64,000 nucleotides of DNA from Forficula auricularia (GCA_024734495.1 JALMQS010000225.1:12491573-12555572), one strand, 5' to 3'. Numbered from the stretch's first letter, positions 48,401 to 64,000 are shown. The notes: generated by a model not told the origin, from the sequence alone. A program made the numbers and translations.

Positions 48401-51400
48401 ATTCTGAACCCGGGTTAAGAGCTGTATTTAGATTGAATAATGGTCACTACGTAGTAAAAGCCTTACAGAGGGCTGGGCTTCTTGATTTAGTTAAACTTAC
48501 AGAACCTCGATGTGAAAATGAATTTTTACAAGATATTTCCAATCATAAAAAAGAGTATCAACAATGGTAATTTTTAAAAATTTTATTTTTATGATATATT
48601 ACTAAGTCAAAAAAATGATAAATGTATATTTTTCTTTTCAGTTGGAATAAAGTTTTAAGTAATATATGGCCCATTGAAGAAAATCAAATTTTATCACAAG
48701 GAGGAAAAATAAGGGATAAAGATAGGGCTACTATTAAAGAAAAATTTGCTGTAAGAAACTTAAATTCAGTATTAAAACTTTTTAAATGAGCTTTCATACA
48801 TACTTATTCATTTTTATTATTAAAAAGGAGATCTGGATATATAAATATTAAAAATTAAAACCACTTTCCTTGTATTTTGCAATATCTCAGGCCCTATACC
48901 AAAAAATACAAACTTAAAAGATATCAGGGGAAAAAAAAAAAAAAAAAACACATAAAACAAGAAATCAATCAAAACTCACTGTGTACAAAAATTTACAATT
49001 TAATTTTTTTGTCTGTCCTTCCTATTCTTTTTCCATATATCCAGATCGCTTTTCAAATAACAGAAAAAAGTGCTCGATCAATTATTTAATTTATTATTCA
49101 TTTTTAGGGATTTAACAAAGATATGGAAGAAATCGCAAAAGTTCAACGAGGTTATTCAATACCTGATGTAGAATTAAGAGAGGGACTAAAACGTGATAAT
49201 AAAGAATATATACTTCCAAAATATGACGCTTTTTACCAAAAGTAAGTATTGTGAAATCCTAATACTGTTTTTCCCAGTTAATTCAATACTTGTGAATCGT
49301 CTAGTTCCTCGGAGCGTATCTTTTTGATTTTGTTTGTTTCATCACTTTTGTTTCGGCTCTTGAGTATCTACCTGTATATTTCGCCGGCATTCTGGTTCGC
49401 TTATATAGTCTTTCTCTGACTAGTTGTGAGTGCGCCAAAAAGTTCTTACGATGTAGTTCGTAATACATATACATATACAGTGGAGTCTGTTTATACCAGG
49501 GGCAGGCAACCTTTTTATACCTAGTGCCCACTCGGGACTCTTTGTTGTAAAATTTTCTTACCGCCTACCGATTCCGCAGTATCTTTATTTTCCATATTTA
49601 CTCTAATTTTTTAATCTTTTATAGAGGGTATTATTAAAGTTTCTCCAAAATTATAACTTTTACTACTTTTTGCAATTAATTGTGAAATGCGATACCTAAG
49701 CATTAATCCAACTTCCTTTGTTGTATGTGAAATCAAATGATGCAAGGATTGTTGGACGATTTTGAAGTTGTAATATATTTCAGCTTAAATAGGGTGGGGC
49801 AGAGCTCTTTGCTTATTTAGAAATTCAATTAAGAAAAAAATTAACGCAGATATATATTTAATTCTTTCAACAGCATCAAGTACATCGTTTAAATTTTATG
49901 TTTACACAGTTTTAAAGATGGGTCAGGCAGATGGCGTCCATTATTCTCAATACACTACTTCATCTCCTTGAGGGGCGATCTACACTGACCCCTGCGACTA
50001 TTTTTTTTATCTTTATATGGAACTATCTAAAATCACTTGTCTACAACGATTGACCCAAGTTCCTGGCTCACCTGAAGAACAACATTCGTCACTCTGTCGC
50101 CAACATACCCGTCGATATGTTGGAAAGAGTTGAACGAAACTTCCAAGTGCGATTTAGGCAGTGTAATTGACGCCATCTGCCTGATAAAATTTTCATCTTT
50201 AAAACTGTGTAAACATAAAATTTAAACGTTGTACTTGATGCTGTTCAAAGAATTAAAAAAATATCTGGGTTACATTTTTCTTAATTGAATTTCTAAATAA
50301 GCAAAGTGCTCTTCCCCCTCCCCATATTAGCTTCAGCATCGGACAAAACCCCTACCGCTCACCATGAAAGCTTAAATCGCCCACTAGTGGGTGGCAGGGG
50401 CCAGGTTGACTACCACTGGTTTAGACTGTCAAGGGACCGTGATTGTTAGGTCTCACTAAACCGACGAAGTAATATCTGTCGCCTTAAGAGGCTTTTATAT
50501 TAATACAAACTTAGTAAAATTCGTGTCTTCAATTGGAAGGGCTAGGTGGTATACATTATTGAAACAATATTTGAAGGAAAAATAAATCTAAGGTCAGTTG
50601 GGCTAACTGGGTCATGATTTTACAACGTGAGCGCGTAGTTTCTAGCTGAGTACTTGCCTGAGAACCACTAATAAATTATATTAATATCTAAAAAATTTTT
50701 ATTTATAATACTTACCTATAATATACAGTCTTCAAATATATAATAGTTTAATTTAATATTTTTTTCTTTAATATTAAAAAAAAAAAAATACCTGATAGCT
50801 CCTAGATATTGTGGTGCAACAGGACCATAGGGGTCTTGGTTTCATACAAATTATTATTATTTAAATTGGGGTAAGTGAGCCTATTGGCAAACATGTAAAC
50901 TCCATGAAAAAATTACAACAAATCATTTGAACCACACCATATAGTCGAGTTATCGTCAATGTGAGAGAACTCTTACATAAGGATTGGGTGTGAAATTAAT
51001 TCAAACTTATATTAAGGAACAAGTGGTAAAAAAAAATACAATTTCGTGTACTAATATTTACAAATAATTTATATATAGGTAGTTAACAAAATGTTAATAA
51101 ATGTCAATAAGTCACTCAAATTATTAGTGAAGCTCATTATATCTTTGAATCTAGCAGAGCTGCTTTTAAGTGGCTTTGATAGCTTTCTTACTATATCTTT
51201 TTGGGAAACGTAAGATTCTTCTTCTGTTTCAATAAATTTAATCATTTAGGAATGACTTTTGAAAAACATGACATCATATCCAAGGAGGGTCCAGATACCC
51301 CAATTACCTGACCCAGTTATCCCATTTTTGAAAGATTTTGGGTCTAAATGGGCCACCCTCTCCAGCATATAACTTAAATGAAAACACGTGCTGGCAGTAA

Positions 51401-52525
51401 CATTTCAAAGTACTATTATGCTTCTAATTTATGCTAAATTAACTGTAATGTTGATAGTATTTACAGTGAATCTTTAGATATTTCGTAAAATCAAGATGAC
51501 ACCACGTTGATATGGAAGTCTTGCTCTATAAAATTGAAAAAATTGCTACACGAAATGCATAACACTTAGAGAAGTGAGACTAGTTGTTAAATGATTAAGG
51601 CATTGGCCTTCACTGCCTCCAAACGCTTGAACTGAAATTTCCTTCAAAAGTTTTATAGAAAAATCCCATGGCCTAGTTACCCCAACTGATCTTAAATATA
51701 AAAATATGGGTATTCTAATCTTATCTGATTTAATCTTAAATAATATTACAAATGATAAACTGAGAACTTACAAGTAACTGCTAATAAAAACGTTTTCTAT
51801 CGACGAAGAAAATCGGTTATTTTTGTCTGCTTTTGATGCTTTCATAATGCATAATACTAAGTTCCAACAGTATTATGAAGGCAAGACATCGGATTTTTTA
51901 AGTCATCAGGGTCGTAGTTGTCGTGTACAAATTTGTTGAGTACATCCGCACCTTTGATAACTTCTACTGCGTTTGATTCCGAGATAAGTATTACAATTAT
52001 TTCATTAGAAGGCAAATTAATCAAGCCATTTATAGGAATTATTATGAAGAGCTAAACCCTGAGGAACGGGGATCTTATTTTTTCGACTACAAGCTTATTA
52101 TTACACTTTTAATCCGCTTGCAGACCCTTGAGCTGAAGGGGCATGAAAGACAAGCAATTGGCAAGATGATTTTTATGCTTAACTTAATTTGAAAGCCTTT
52201 GTAATGTCTAAAACAGCCGCGAATTATCTTTACCAAAATCAAATACTTTATTCTAAATATGAGTATCGTCTTTACACCGATACTACCCAATAACAATTCG
52301 TCTTGGTTTAATTTTTCGGATGCTATATCAAATATCTAATACAATTCCTTCAAATTATATCTCAATTTGAAATTCTTGAATTTATGTTAACTAACATATA
52401 AATGTATTTCTTTTTTTTTTAGGTTTACTACAGTGCAATTTACAAAAAATCCGGAAAAATATATAAAATATACTCCAGAACAGGTATCTGCACTCATTGA
52501 TAGATTTTTTGATGTTGCAGCATAA
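36078..52525 (+). CDS. Exo70: Exo70, exocyst complex subunit (EXOC7), complete
   Basis: Exocyst subunit that helps tether secretory vesicles at the plasma membrane; family members bind PI(4,5)P2 and small GTPases. Fourteen exons read in phase: 36078-36128, 36198-36363, 40530-40738, 42162-42279, 42346-42581, 44559-44623, 44688-44788, 44866-45050, 45117-45296, 48041-48278, 48350-48566, 48642-48750, 49108-49241, 52423-52525. All introns are GT-AG and the total is 703 codons plus TAA, as in animal Exo70 (about 650-735). It starts MTDLTERRYEIQTKIEK. The N-terminal helical region (about residues 1-100) has EKSNQLTQGMVGILSSFELR and TLAALDHVIGFYGVSQEV; residues 230-270 have LEKKANKMLLKASQTLE. The C-terminal rod carries VLQQLMATLLSKSELYSEPG, KIRDKDRATIKEKF, and near the end FTKNPEKYIKYTPEQ. 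Introns 2, 3, 5, 9 and 13 are swollen by transposons; exons look intact. Confidence 0.95.
36398..36428 (+). repeat. Long T homopolymer in Exo70 intron 2
   Basis: About 30 consecutive T shortly after the intron 2 donor. Its length is likely to vary between individuals or be unstable in assembly. Confidence 0.85.
36757..37208. repeat. Fold-back element in Exo70 intron 2
   Basis: Arms 36757..36990 and 37012..37208 are inverted with GTACTTATGTATTAACACCA at one end and TGGTGTTAATATACAAGTAC at the other. Inside is AACTTGAATAGGTTCGGTTT, given twice directly on the left arm and once inverted. The whole could form a long hairpin. The class is not identified. Confidence 0.8.
37240..37790. pseudogene. 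Folded-back mariner transposase fragments
   Basis: The minus strand from about 37662 reads RPGLLNEGALLLDDNAKPHI, the region around the second catalytic Asp of Tc1/mariner transposases. The plus strand 37600..37767 reads ALSGSHFPNNTEMERTV, then ARYDKCLNVSGDYVEK and stop, the mariner C terminus. The C-terminal coding part recurs in inverse at 37240..37420, so two copies face each other. Stops and shifts show both are dead. Confidence 0.8.
38088..38540. repeat. Possible old DNA transposon remnant
   Basis: CAGGGCCGTC at 38091 followed by GGAGGCCCTGATC, and GGCCCCGTGGATC then GGGGCCTGA near 38525, suggest hAT-like inverted ends. A run of 14 G lies near 38379. Boundaries and class are uncertain. 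Confidence 0.35.
39323..39413 (-). tRNA. tRNA-like sequence, unit 1
   Basis: 91 nt: 7-bp acceptor stem GGATCGG/CTGATCC (one G-T pair), A-box-like TGGCCAAGAGG and B box GGTTCGAATCC. The central part is TAAGAG-CTAAGG-CTCTTA, a 6-bp stem with a 6-base loop, so a normal 7-base anticodon loop does not form. It resembles a long-variable-arm (Leu/Ser) tRNA. Probably tRNA-derived and not a working tRNA. Confidence 0.5.
39616..39704 (+). tRNA. tRNA-like sequence, unit 2, 5'-truncated
   Basis: Same as unit 3 but the first bases of the acceptor stem are lost at the inverted junction (starts ATCGGTGGCC). The B box and 3' acceptor strand CTGATCC are kept, followed by TTTT. Confidence 0.45.
39980..40070 (+). 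tRNA. tRNA-like sequence, unit 3
   Basis: Best-kept copy: paired acceptor stem, A and B boxes, T-arm CCGGG-TTCGAAT-CCCGG, and a TTTT run right after the 3' end, which would stop RNA polymerase III. The anticodon arm is a perfect 18-base palindrome around CTAAGG, unlike a normal loop. Confidence 0.5.
40783..40922. mobile_element. hAT-type MITE, copy 2 (140 bp)
   Basis: CGAGGGGTGAACCGCG to CGCTTCACCCCTCG, with exact 8-bp duplications TCTTTACT at 40775..40782 and 40923..40930. GGTGTACAC lies near both ends. It sits 44 bp after the exon 3 donor of Exo70. Confidence 0.87.
41080..41245 (+). pseudogene. LINE reverse-transcriptase tail fragment
   Basis: The plus frame reads GRPRLNFLQIMKDMGRASL, then REIKKSAWLELS and GGRWM, matching the end of jockey-like RT proteins (GRPR...F...I..DMG...F.EVK..A..R..WR). 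It is interrupted by shifts. A longer relative lies at 57320..58290. Confidence 0.65.
41258..41735 (-). pseudogene. Mariner transposase C-terminal part with terminal repeat
   Basis: The minus frame 41735..41361 reads FQQEGATCHMSRDTINLLKE, then RNGPVNWPPRSCDLTPLDYF and LWEYVKSRIY. QQ-GA-CH marks the second catalytic Asp region (E here in place of D) and CDLTPLDYFLW the third. The element end is at about 41258, right after TA, starting GGGTGTTTTTTAGAGGCGGA. The N-terminal half is missing; the frame runs into hAT sequence near 41720. Confidence 0.82.
41710..41965 (-). pseudogene. hAT (SCAND3/ZBED5-like) transposase fragment and end
   Basis: The minus frame 41886..41704 reads ILIFTDHLDQIKTDMESRFE, then NLSKLQDMITNFFVPE, like the x-H-L-x-x-L-x-x-x-F-x-x-R-F-x-D segment of ZBED5/SCAND3-type hAT proteins. 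The neighbouring GGGGGCGATCGCCCCCAGG, then TTGGAAACTACTAG, resembles a hAT terminus. A matching start CAGTGATTCTCGAA occurs at 41001; the mariner fragment lies between them. Confidence 0.6.
42739..43030. mobile_element. Family H element, copy 4, truncated
   Basis: Starts ACTGATGTGGCCATCCACAT, then GACTTTACCATAAACC. It contains two AATTTGG or AATTTAG modules following ATTATGTATA, and C runs of 10-14. The right end is lost. It lies in Exo70 intron 5. Confidence 0.55.
43722..44288. mobile_element. Family H element, copy 5, with both ends
   Basis: Left GACTTTACCATAAACC, right CACTGTATGGTAAAGT. The inverted terminal match is ACTTTACCATA. GCACGATTACAATACTT before the right end also occurs at 9803. 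It is in Exo70 intron 5. Confidence 0.62.
45445..45673 (-). mobile_element. Hammerhead element with 64-bp inverted arms (family D)
   Basis: A 229-bp insertion in Exo70 intron 9, flanked by the exact 13-bp duplication ATATCAAAGAATA (45432..45444 and 45674..45686). Arms about 45476..45540 and 45609..45672 are inverted (GAAGGAGACAATAAAAGAG with its complement; GTGTCTTCTGCTGGAATTAT likewise). The ribozyme lies in the loop between the arms. There is no coding sequence. Confidence 0.86.
45531..45580 (-). ncRNA. Hammerhead ribozyme (family D)
   Basis: On the minus strand: CTGATGA (complement of 45566..45572), stem II GAGGGC/GCCCTC with a short AAA loop, GAAA, then CTATAG and TC/TCG. CTATAG is self-complementary, giving a stem III as in dimer-active forms. 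Stem I is only partly paired (TC..AT with AT..GA), so activity is uncertain, but the core is perfect. Confidence 0.78.
45700..46095. repeat. Inverted repeat with a 36-bp direct duplication
   Basis: Left arm 45700..45815, right arm 45943..46056, sharing GACTACTGCTGGTTGAGGCT and its complement. After the right arm the 36-bp piece containing AAAGCGCGATCAAAAACAAT is repeated directly (46021..46056 and 46057..46092). Related sequence is at 12462. It is in Exo70 intron 9. Confidence 0.78.
46935..47914 (+). mobile_element. Non-autonomous Helitron, copy 2
   Basis: Begins TCTATATATATAAAATTAAG and ends GCAGCTAG before T. The hairpin CCGTCGAAGGCGG lies about 13 bases before CTAG. It has the same internal order as copy 1: (TGTC)n, CGGCTGAAG, two TATACATAATCTGTGGGTCA modules, a G-rich block (47570..47880), and GGGGGCGTGCCCCCTGG. 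The 151-codon proline-rich minus frame is a by-product of G-rich DNA. It is in Exo70 intron 9. Confidence 0.87.
49497..50418. mobile_element. hAT element, 922 bp, with inner fold-back
   Basis: Starts CAGGGGCAGGCAACC and ends GGTTGACTACCACTG, inverted ends. They are flanked by 8-bp duplications GTTTATAC (49489..49496) and GTTTAGAC (50419..50426), one mismatch. It lies in Exo70 intron 13. Inner arms of about 150 bp (49795..49945 and 50172..50315) form a fold-back. It does not encode a hAT transposase. Confidence 0.8.
50000..50185 (+). pseudogene. Mariner transposase C-terminal remnant inside the hAT
   Basis: The plus frame reads YLKSLVYND, stop, PKFLAHLKNNIRHSVANIP, then VDMLERVERNFQVRFRQC, the C-terminal part of a Tc1/mariner transposase. 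One stop and an upstream frameshift break it. Flanking inverted arms carry GTCAGGCAGATGGCGTCC and its complement, so a mariner derivative probably inserted in the hAT. Confidence 0.72.
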
Positions 52526-52960
52526 AAAAATTTATTAAACAAATATATCAAGATTTATTATTTCCTTTACTTATTTTTATTTACAAATGTAAAAAATATT
52601 TATTTTAATATAATTAAATTTTAAAATCAAATTAAATTAAAGTTTCATTTTGAAAATATGCACATAAAAAAATAAAACATACACACTATACAACAAAATA
52701 TACATTGAAATAATTTATTGCTTTTTCCTATTAAATAAATATAAGTCTTTTATAAAACAATCCCAAAACGTTTATTAGAAATTGAGCCAGTCAAATAAAA
52801 TCAAAAAATTATAGACAAAAAGTAAAGGAATTTTGGGATAAAATAGATAAGACTGACCTCAGATATTCTGAAATTATTGGCATTAGAATCGAAATTTAAT
52901 ATAGAATATCTGAAAAAAAATTCTTAGCAATAAATTATTATAAGTTCGTTTGAAATATCC
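52526..52960. other. Exo70 3' flank
   Basis: AT-rich sequence after the Exo70 stop. AATAAA at about 52672 could serve as a poly(A) signal. Nothing else is recognised. Confidence 0.45.
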
Positions 52961-52976
52961 ATTAACTATCTCGATG

Positions 52977-53150
52977 GGGGGTCGGTAGGCTAGGCGGTAG
53001 CGTGTCATCCTGCTAACAAGTGGACCCGGGTTCGAATCCGACTCGAGGCATCCGGCTAAAATCTGACCCCCGGGGTAGGGACAAATTTAAATAAATAAAA
53101 TAGTATCGTAAATGGCTTATGGCTAGAAAGGCCGAAAAGCCAAAAATAAA
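52977..53150 (+). repeat. tRNA-like SINE head next to ribozyme-like repeats
   Basis: TAGGCTAGGCGGTAGCG (A-box-like) and GGGTTCGAATCCGACTC (B box) lie about 45 bp apart, the arrangement of a tRNA-derived pol III promoter. The sequence then passes without a clear break into the CTCCTGATGA repeat at 53150. It may be a SINE that has a hammerhead-like body. Confidence 0.55.
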
Positions 53151-53530
53151 CCTCCTGATGAAAGGTTTATAGCTCGAAATATGTATAGAGATAAATAAAT
53201 AAAAAAAATCTCCAAAATAATTTAAAAGATTTTTTAATTTTATTTCCACTTTGTGAAACATCACTTTAATCCGTTAAATAATTCCTGTGTTTAATATGTT
53301 TCACTATAAACCAACACCGCTTTCCTTAAACTTTATCAATATATTATAGTTTTTAACCTGTAAACTCCTGATGATGGACTAATAATCCGAAATAATTATA
53401 TATTGAGTAACCATATATTGAGTTTGTATAAACTTCTTTGAGTTTTATTTAATTCATTGTGAAACTACACACCCTTTACTTTATTAATTAATATCATGTT
53501 TCACCTAAAACCAACATCACTTTCTCTAAG
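53146..53530 (+). repeat. Two tandem units with hammerhead-like starts (family C)
   Basis: Units start at about 53151 and 53364 with CTCCTGATGA, then CCGAAAT or TCGAAAT, and each ends with TGTTTCAC, AAACCAACA and C-rich CTTTC. The unit is about 213 bp. A third copy is at 60822. Tandem units with a ribozyme at the same place in each resemble retrozyme or satellite organisation. Confidence 0.7.
53362..53420 (+). ncRNA. Hammerhead-like motif (family C, unit 2)
   Basis: AAACTC, CTGATGA, stem II GGA/TCC, GAAA, then an AT-rich possible stem III (TATAT...ATATA) and ATT/GAGTTT. Stem I AAACTC/GAGTTT is perfect. Stem II is only three pairs. The unit 1 counterpart at 53153..53178 keeps CTGATGA and CGAAAT but has almost no stem II. 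Confidence 0.6.
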
Positions 53531-53534
53531 TAAA

Positions 53535-54610
53535 AAAAAAAAAAAATACAAAAATGGATTTGAAATCTAAATTTATTTCACATTTACCAAAGAACTGATC
53601 AAACTAAAATTTTAAAATAGACATGACCCAATCCAGTTTTTCTCAATAATTACTAAAAAGAGATCTAAATTAATTTTTAACCAATATTCAAATGATATTA
53701 TTATAACTAGGGCGTTCAAGGTTCTATAACAGTTATGATGAATAAAAAGGATTAGCTACAACAACAAAAAATAAATTTGATGCCAAAAGAGGATCCTACA
53801 AATAAGAAACTAAAAAAAATACCACTTTCATTTGAAATTCTCTAAACATATTAAAATTATCAAGCCATATTTCAAAAGATCAATACAATAAAATAATTTC
53901 TCGTAATGCTAATTGCCCAAAATTTTAATGTCTTCCAAAAATTCATAAGATATTCCTTTAAGACCTTCAGTCGCCAGTTAGAAATCTATCTATATATAAT
54001 TTAGAACTCATAAATAAATTGATTAATAAAGACTTTTTTGTTTTTCAATGATGTTTCAAATATTATTTTACCCAAAGATTATATTTGCTTTCTTTTGATG
54101 TAGTCCAACTTTTTGTTAATAAAAATGGGATCATATTAAAGAACAGATAAAATTATCGAGAATGGAATTGCTAGGTGGATTAGATAAATTCTATAGCCAA
54201 ACATTCAGAGACCGACCTCATGGGAGAAAAGACTTCCCCTATAATTTCTGAAATAGTTTCTTTTTTCTTTTTAAAGCAACTATTTGACTCTTTTATAAAA
54301 GAAGTGTATTTATTTAAATATAGTAAGTACAATTATTTTATTTATAAATGATAAATACTGAAAAAATGTTGTTTTTCTTCAAAATATGTAAATTAAAATA
54401 TTAATCTCTCAAACAATTCATTTTTAGTACGAGATATCATTTGTTAAAAAAGATTTTAAATATAACATTTATTTTTAGTATTTGATTTATATATTATATT
54501 GGAAATTATATATCTAAAAATATGTGAATTAAGTAAAAAATAATATATTTTTGTAAAGATATTTTGAATTAAGTTTTTTAGTAGCTTGTATTTATTGCTT
54601 ATTAAGTAAC
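53535..54610. other. Intergenic, nothing recognised
   Basis: AT-rich sequence between the convergent Exo70 and WDR13 genes. No frame of note. Confidence 0.35.
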
Positions 54611-54689
54611 TAGTAACAAGATATATGAACCTTTTATTTTGAAAGTGGTGAAAGTCATTTTTTGTTATTTCGAGATATTTTTATTTATC

Positions 54690-55360
54690 TTCTATATAAA
54701 TAAAAATGTACTGTTACGCTTAAGTGATATGTTGAAGGATCTCCGAAAGTTCTTCACCGATTTCTTTGAAATTTTCACACAACATTCCATTCAAATACAC
54801 GAGTGTTTTTATAGATATCACACCTGTGGCATGTAAAAAACATTTTTTTTTTTTTTTTTTTTTTTTTGAGGAAACAACGCCAGCGCCTCTCTGGGGGGGG
54901 GGGGTAAAGCAAACAAACAAGATGACCGATAATAGCTTTTTGGAAATCTTTCAACTGTCAATATTATTTTTGGTTAAGGGAACAATTTTGACAAATAATA
55001 TATGAGCCGTTTATTTTGAAAGTGGCCTAAGTCCAGTATTTGTTATTTTGAGATATTTGTATTTATATTTTTATAAATACATATATTTATATATATTTTG
55101 ATGTATTTATTTTGACTAATTCATGATGATATTGTACTCCTTTGGCTATGAAATTATAAATTTGAAAAGAAGACATCTATGTCTAACTAAATCTGTCATT
55201 AACTCATTTTAGGCCACTTTCAAAATAAACGGCTCATATAATTCATTTACTGTTTTAATACCTATTCTATAATTATTTGCATTTTCAATTTATTTTCAAA
55301 ACTATTATTATTTTTTAAAGCATAAGAGTTAGTCACAGCAACGCGTGGTCGGGTCAGCTA
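54690..55360 (+). mobile_element. Probable Helitron, decayed end
   Basis: Starts TCTATATAAATAAAAATGTA and ends near GCGTGGTCGGGTCAGCTA, where CTAG appears to have lost its G. It holds a long T run (54843..54867) and a 13-G run (54892..54904). It is split by the inverted repeat at 54998..55248. Confidence 0.5.
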
Positions 55361-55363
55361 TTA

Positions 55364-55424
55364 TCTATATAAATTTTAACCAGGGGCTAGGCGACGCCGG
55401 GCCGAAGGCCCGGGCGTCAGCTAG
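55364..55424 (+). mobile_element. 61-bp mini-Helitron
   Basis: A/TCTATATAAATTTTAACC at the 5' end and GTCAGCTAG/T at the 3' end, with the strong hairpin GCCGGGCC-GAA-GGCCCGGGC just before. It has both Helitron termini and almost nothing between them. It directly follows the decayed Helitron end at 55360. Confidence 0.7.
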
Positions 55425-55646
55425 TGTTTATATAAATACATATATTTCGATATTTTTATTTTGACGAATTAATGAGGATATTGTACTCCATTGACTGGGA
55501 TATTATAACTATGAAAAGAAGACATCGATGTCTAACTAAAATTGACATTATCTCATTTTTTTCAAAATTAAACTTACACCACTTTCAAAATAAACAATCC
55601 ATATAAGTATATAAAATATATTATTTTCTAAAATTGATTTTTTAAA

Positions 55647-62757
<7,111 letters not shown>

Positions 62758-63099
62758 CTGAAACATATTTTTAAAATCATAAATAGTTTGAATTTATAAG
62801 TACTATGGTTAATATAAATTTTTATTCGAGACGATAATAATAAGTTCACATTTGCCCATTCAAAGTAGCGATTTAACTTTGATGTCTTTGTTTGAAGGTA
62901 TCAATAAAGTTGTTCAAAATTAAACAGGGAGAGTACTTATATAAAATATGCCTAACTAATTATCAATAGTAATTATTATCTTTTAGTTAATAAAATCTAA
63001 TTAAATCAAAATATTTTTTTAAACCTAACTTAGTCACTCAACACATCGATCTGTTGGTATCGACTGCACGGCCTCGTCCATATTGCTATAAAAGTTATA
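62758..63099. other. WDR13 upstream intron, nothing recognised
   Basis: AT-rich. I looked for the first WDR13 exon on the minus strand and did not find it. Confidence 0.4.
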
Positions 63100-63492
63100 C
63101 AGTGAAACCCCTCAAATCCGAACCCCGGAAATCCGAAATCCCGGAAAATCCGAACGCAAAAAAGAGAAACTTATTCATTTATTCATAAAACAATTCTGTA
63201 TATATTCTACATTATAACCTTATTTTACATAATTAGTTGAAAAATTACAAGTACAGATTTCATACCTAACAAAGTGTAAATGTGTCTATACCAGGATTGA
63301 AAAACGGTATAAGTTGGTTATTGAAATTCTTTAGGTTAATCACATTGCGAAAACAATGAAATAATAATAGAAACACACAAAATATCACTTAATCTTTCAC
63401 TTGATATCAGATATCTTCAATTGTCGAAGCTGCTTTCGGCTAATCCGAACAGGCTACATCCCCAATTAGTTCGGATTTGAGGAGTTTCACTG
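63100..63492. mobile_element. pogo-like MITE, 393 bp, TA flanks
   Basis: TA/CAGTGAAACCCCTCAAATCC at the left and GGATTTGAGGAGTTTCACTG/TA at the right, a 23-25-bp inverted repeat with TA duplications. The interior is AT-rich and non-coding. It is a different family from 58865. Confidence 0.82.
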
Positions 63493-63539
63493 TATTAATT
63501 TCAAGCGATTCTCTTGTAAAGTAAACAAATTTACAAGTG

Positions 63540-63690
63540 AATCGTTTCAACAATCTTGAACTTTTTTTCCTCTTTTAACAATTAAAAGAGAAAGTCGAAA
63601 TAAATCGACGAAACGTTTGGCCCATTTAATAAAAATTCTGTTTTTTATTTATTGTCCAATTCCCTACTATACCTGTTTTAACTATAAGTA
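63540..63690 (+). mobile_element. Family B ribozyme element, solo copy
   Basis: AAGAGAAAGTCGA (the CTGAGGA core decayed), stem II GTCGA/TCGAC, GAAA, CGTT/TGGCCC, then the family B tail with CAATTCCCTACTATACCTGT. GTC has become GTT. Probably inactive. Confidence 0.65.
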
Positions 63691-64000
63691 ATTTATTATG
63701 AATGAGATTGATGCAATTTCATGAAAATATTCATTAATTTTCTAATTTTGCCGTGTGTGGTCTAAACCAAAAATCTTTCATATCTGTATAAGTACTTCTT
63801 AGTACCTGGAGGCACCGAGCGATGCTCGATAACTTCCTCCTTCAGTTAAAACCTTTATTTTAATATTATTTTTAATTTAAAATTCTGATAAAAAGGTGGA
63901 TTTTTATTTGAGAGCCGTTTTCAAATTAAAAAAAAATACAAATATATATAGTATTCGCCCACTGTACCCCACCCCGCTTGACCCCACCCCCGAAACGTCG

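Larger units (their letters stand above)
54617..55608. repeat. Nested inverted repeats (TTTATTTTGAAAGTGG family)
   Basis: TTTTATTTTGAAAGTGG at 54631 pairs with its complement near 55578. CCGTTTATTTTGAAAGTGGC at 55008 pairs with the complement near 55218. Two element copies are thus nested, with the Helitron-like pieces between. Downstream of each is TTGTTATTTTGAGATATT or similar. The class is not identified. Confidence 0.65.

Overview
This is an AT-rich eukaryotic window with short exons, GT-AG introns and very dense transposon debris. It looks like an arthropod, most likely an insect: the proteins match insect or animal families, and the repeats are hAT, Tc1/mariner, pogo, Helitron and jockey-like LINE remnants. 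I cannot name the species. Three host genes could be assembled by reading splice sites and protein similarity. (1) Minus strand, 11997 down to 2918: two exons of a tektin (axonemal microtubule filament protein), split by an 8.7-kb intron and continuing off the left edge. (2) Plus strand, 36078..52525: a complete 14-exon Exo70 gene (exocyst subunit EXOC7), 703 codons. (3) Minus strand, 62757 down to 55647: eight exons of WDR13, complete at the C terminus, with the first exon(s) beyond the right edge or not recognised. Exo70 and WDR13 are convergent, 3.1 kb apart. One further minus-strand exon (18415..18559) looks real but I do not recognise it.

The rest of the window is intronic or intergenic and nearly all repeats. 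Left part (1-12 kb): the tektin introns, with inverted-pair elements, hAT remnants and a hAT MITE. 12-36 kb: a long region with few genes, holding a Helitron, tRNA-like pieces, repeat clusters, a hAT element nested in another repeat, and 440-bp tandem units. 36-52.5 kb: Exo70, whose introns hold a folded-back mariner, a tRNA-like repeat cluster, a MITE, a mariner end, a Helitron and a 922-bp hAT. 52.5-64 kb: tandem ribozyme-like repeats, Helitron pieces, and WDR13 with LINE, SINE, pogo, mariner and Helitron insertions.

The most striking content is a set of small elements that carry hammerhead self-cleaving ribozymes: CUGANGA, stem II, GAAA, then ACGUC at the cleavage site, with stem I complementary across the core. 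I count about fifteen intact, damaged or relic motifs in at least five families. Several sit inside fold-back (inverted-repeat) structures. Three elements (29..497, 32701..32973, 45445..45673) have 12-13-bp target-site duplications, so they moved as units. The closest known parallels are Penelope-like elements and retrozymes, which carry type I hammerheads with a minimal stem III. No reverse transcriptase of that class is visible here, so these would be non-autonomous. Two of the three hAT MITE copies have inserted exactly at a hammerhead cleavage site.
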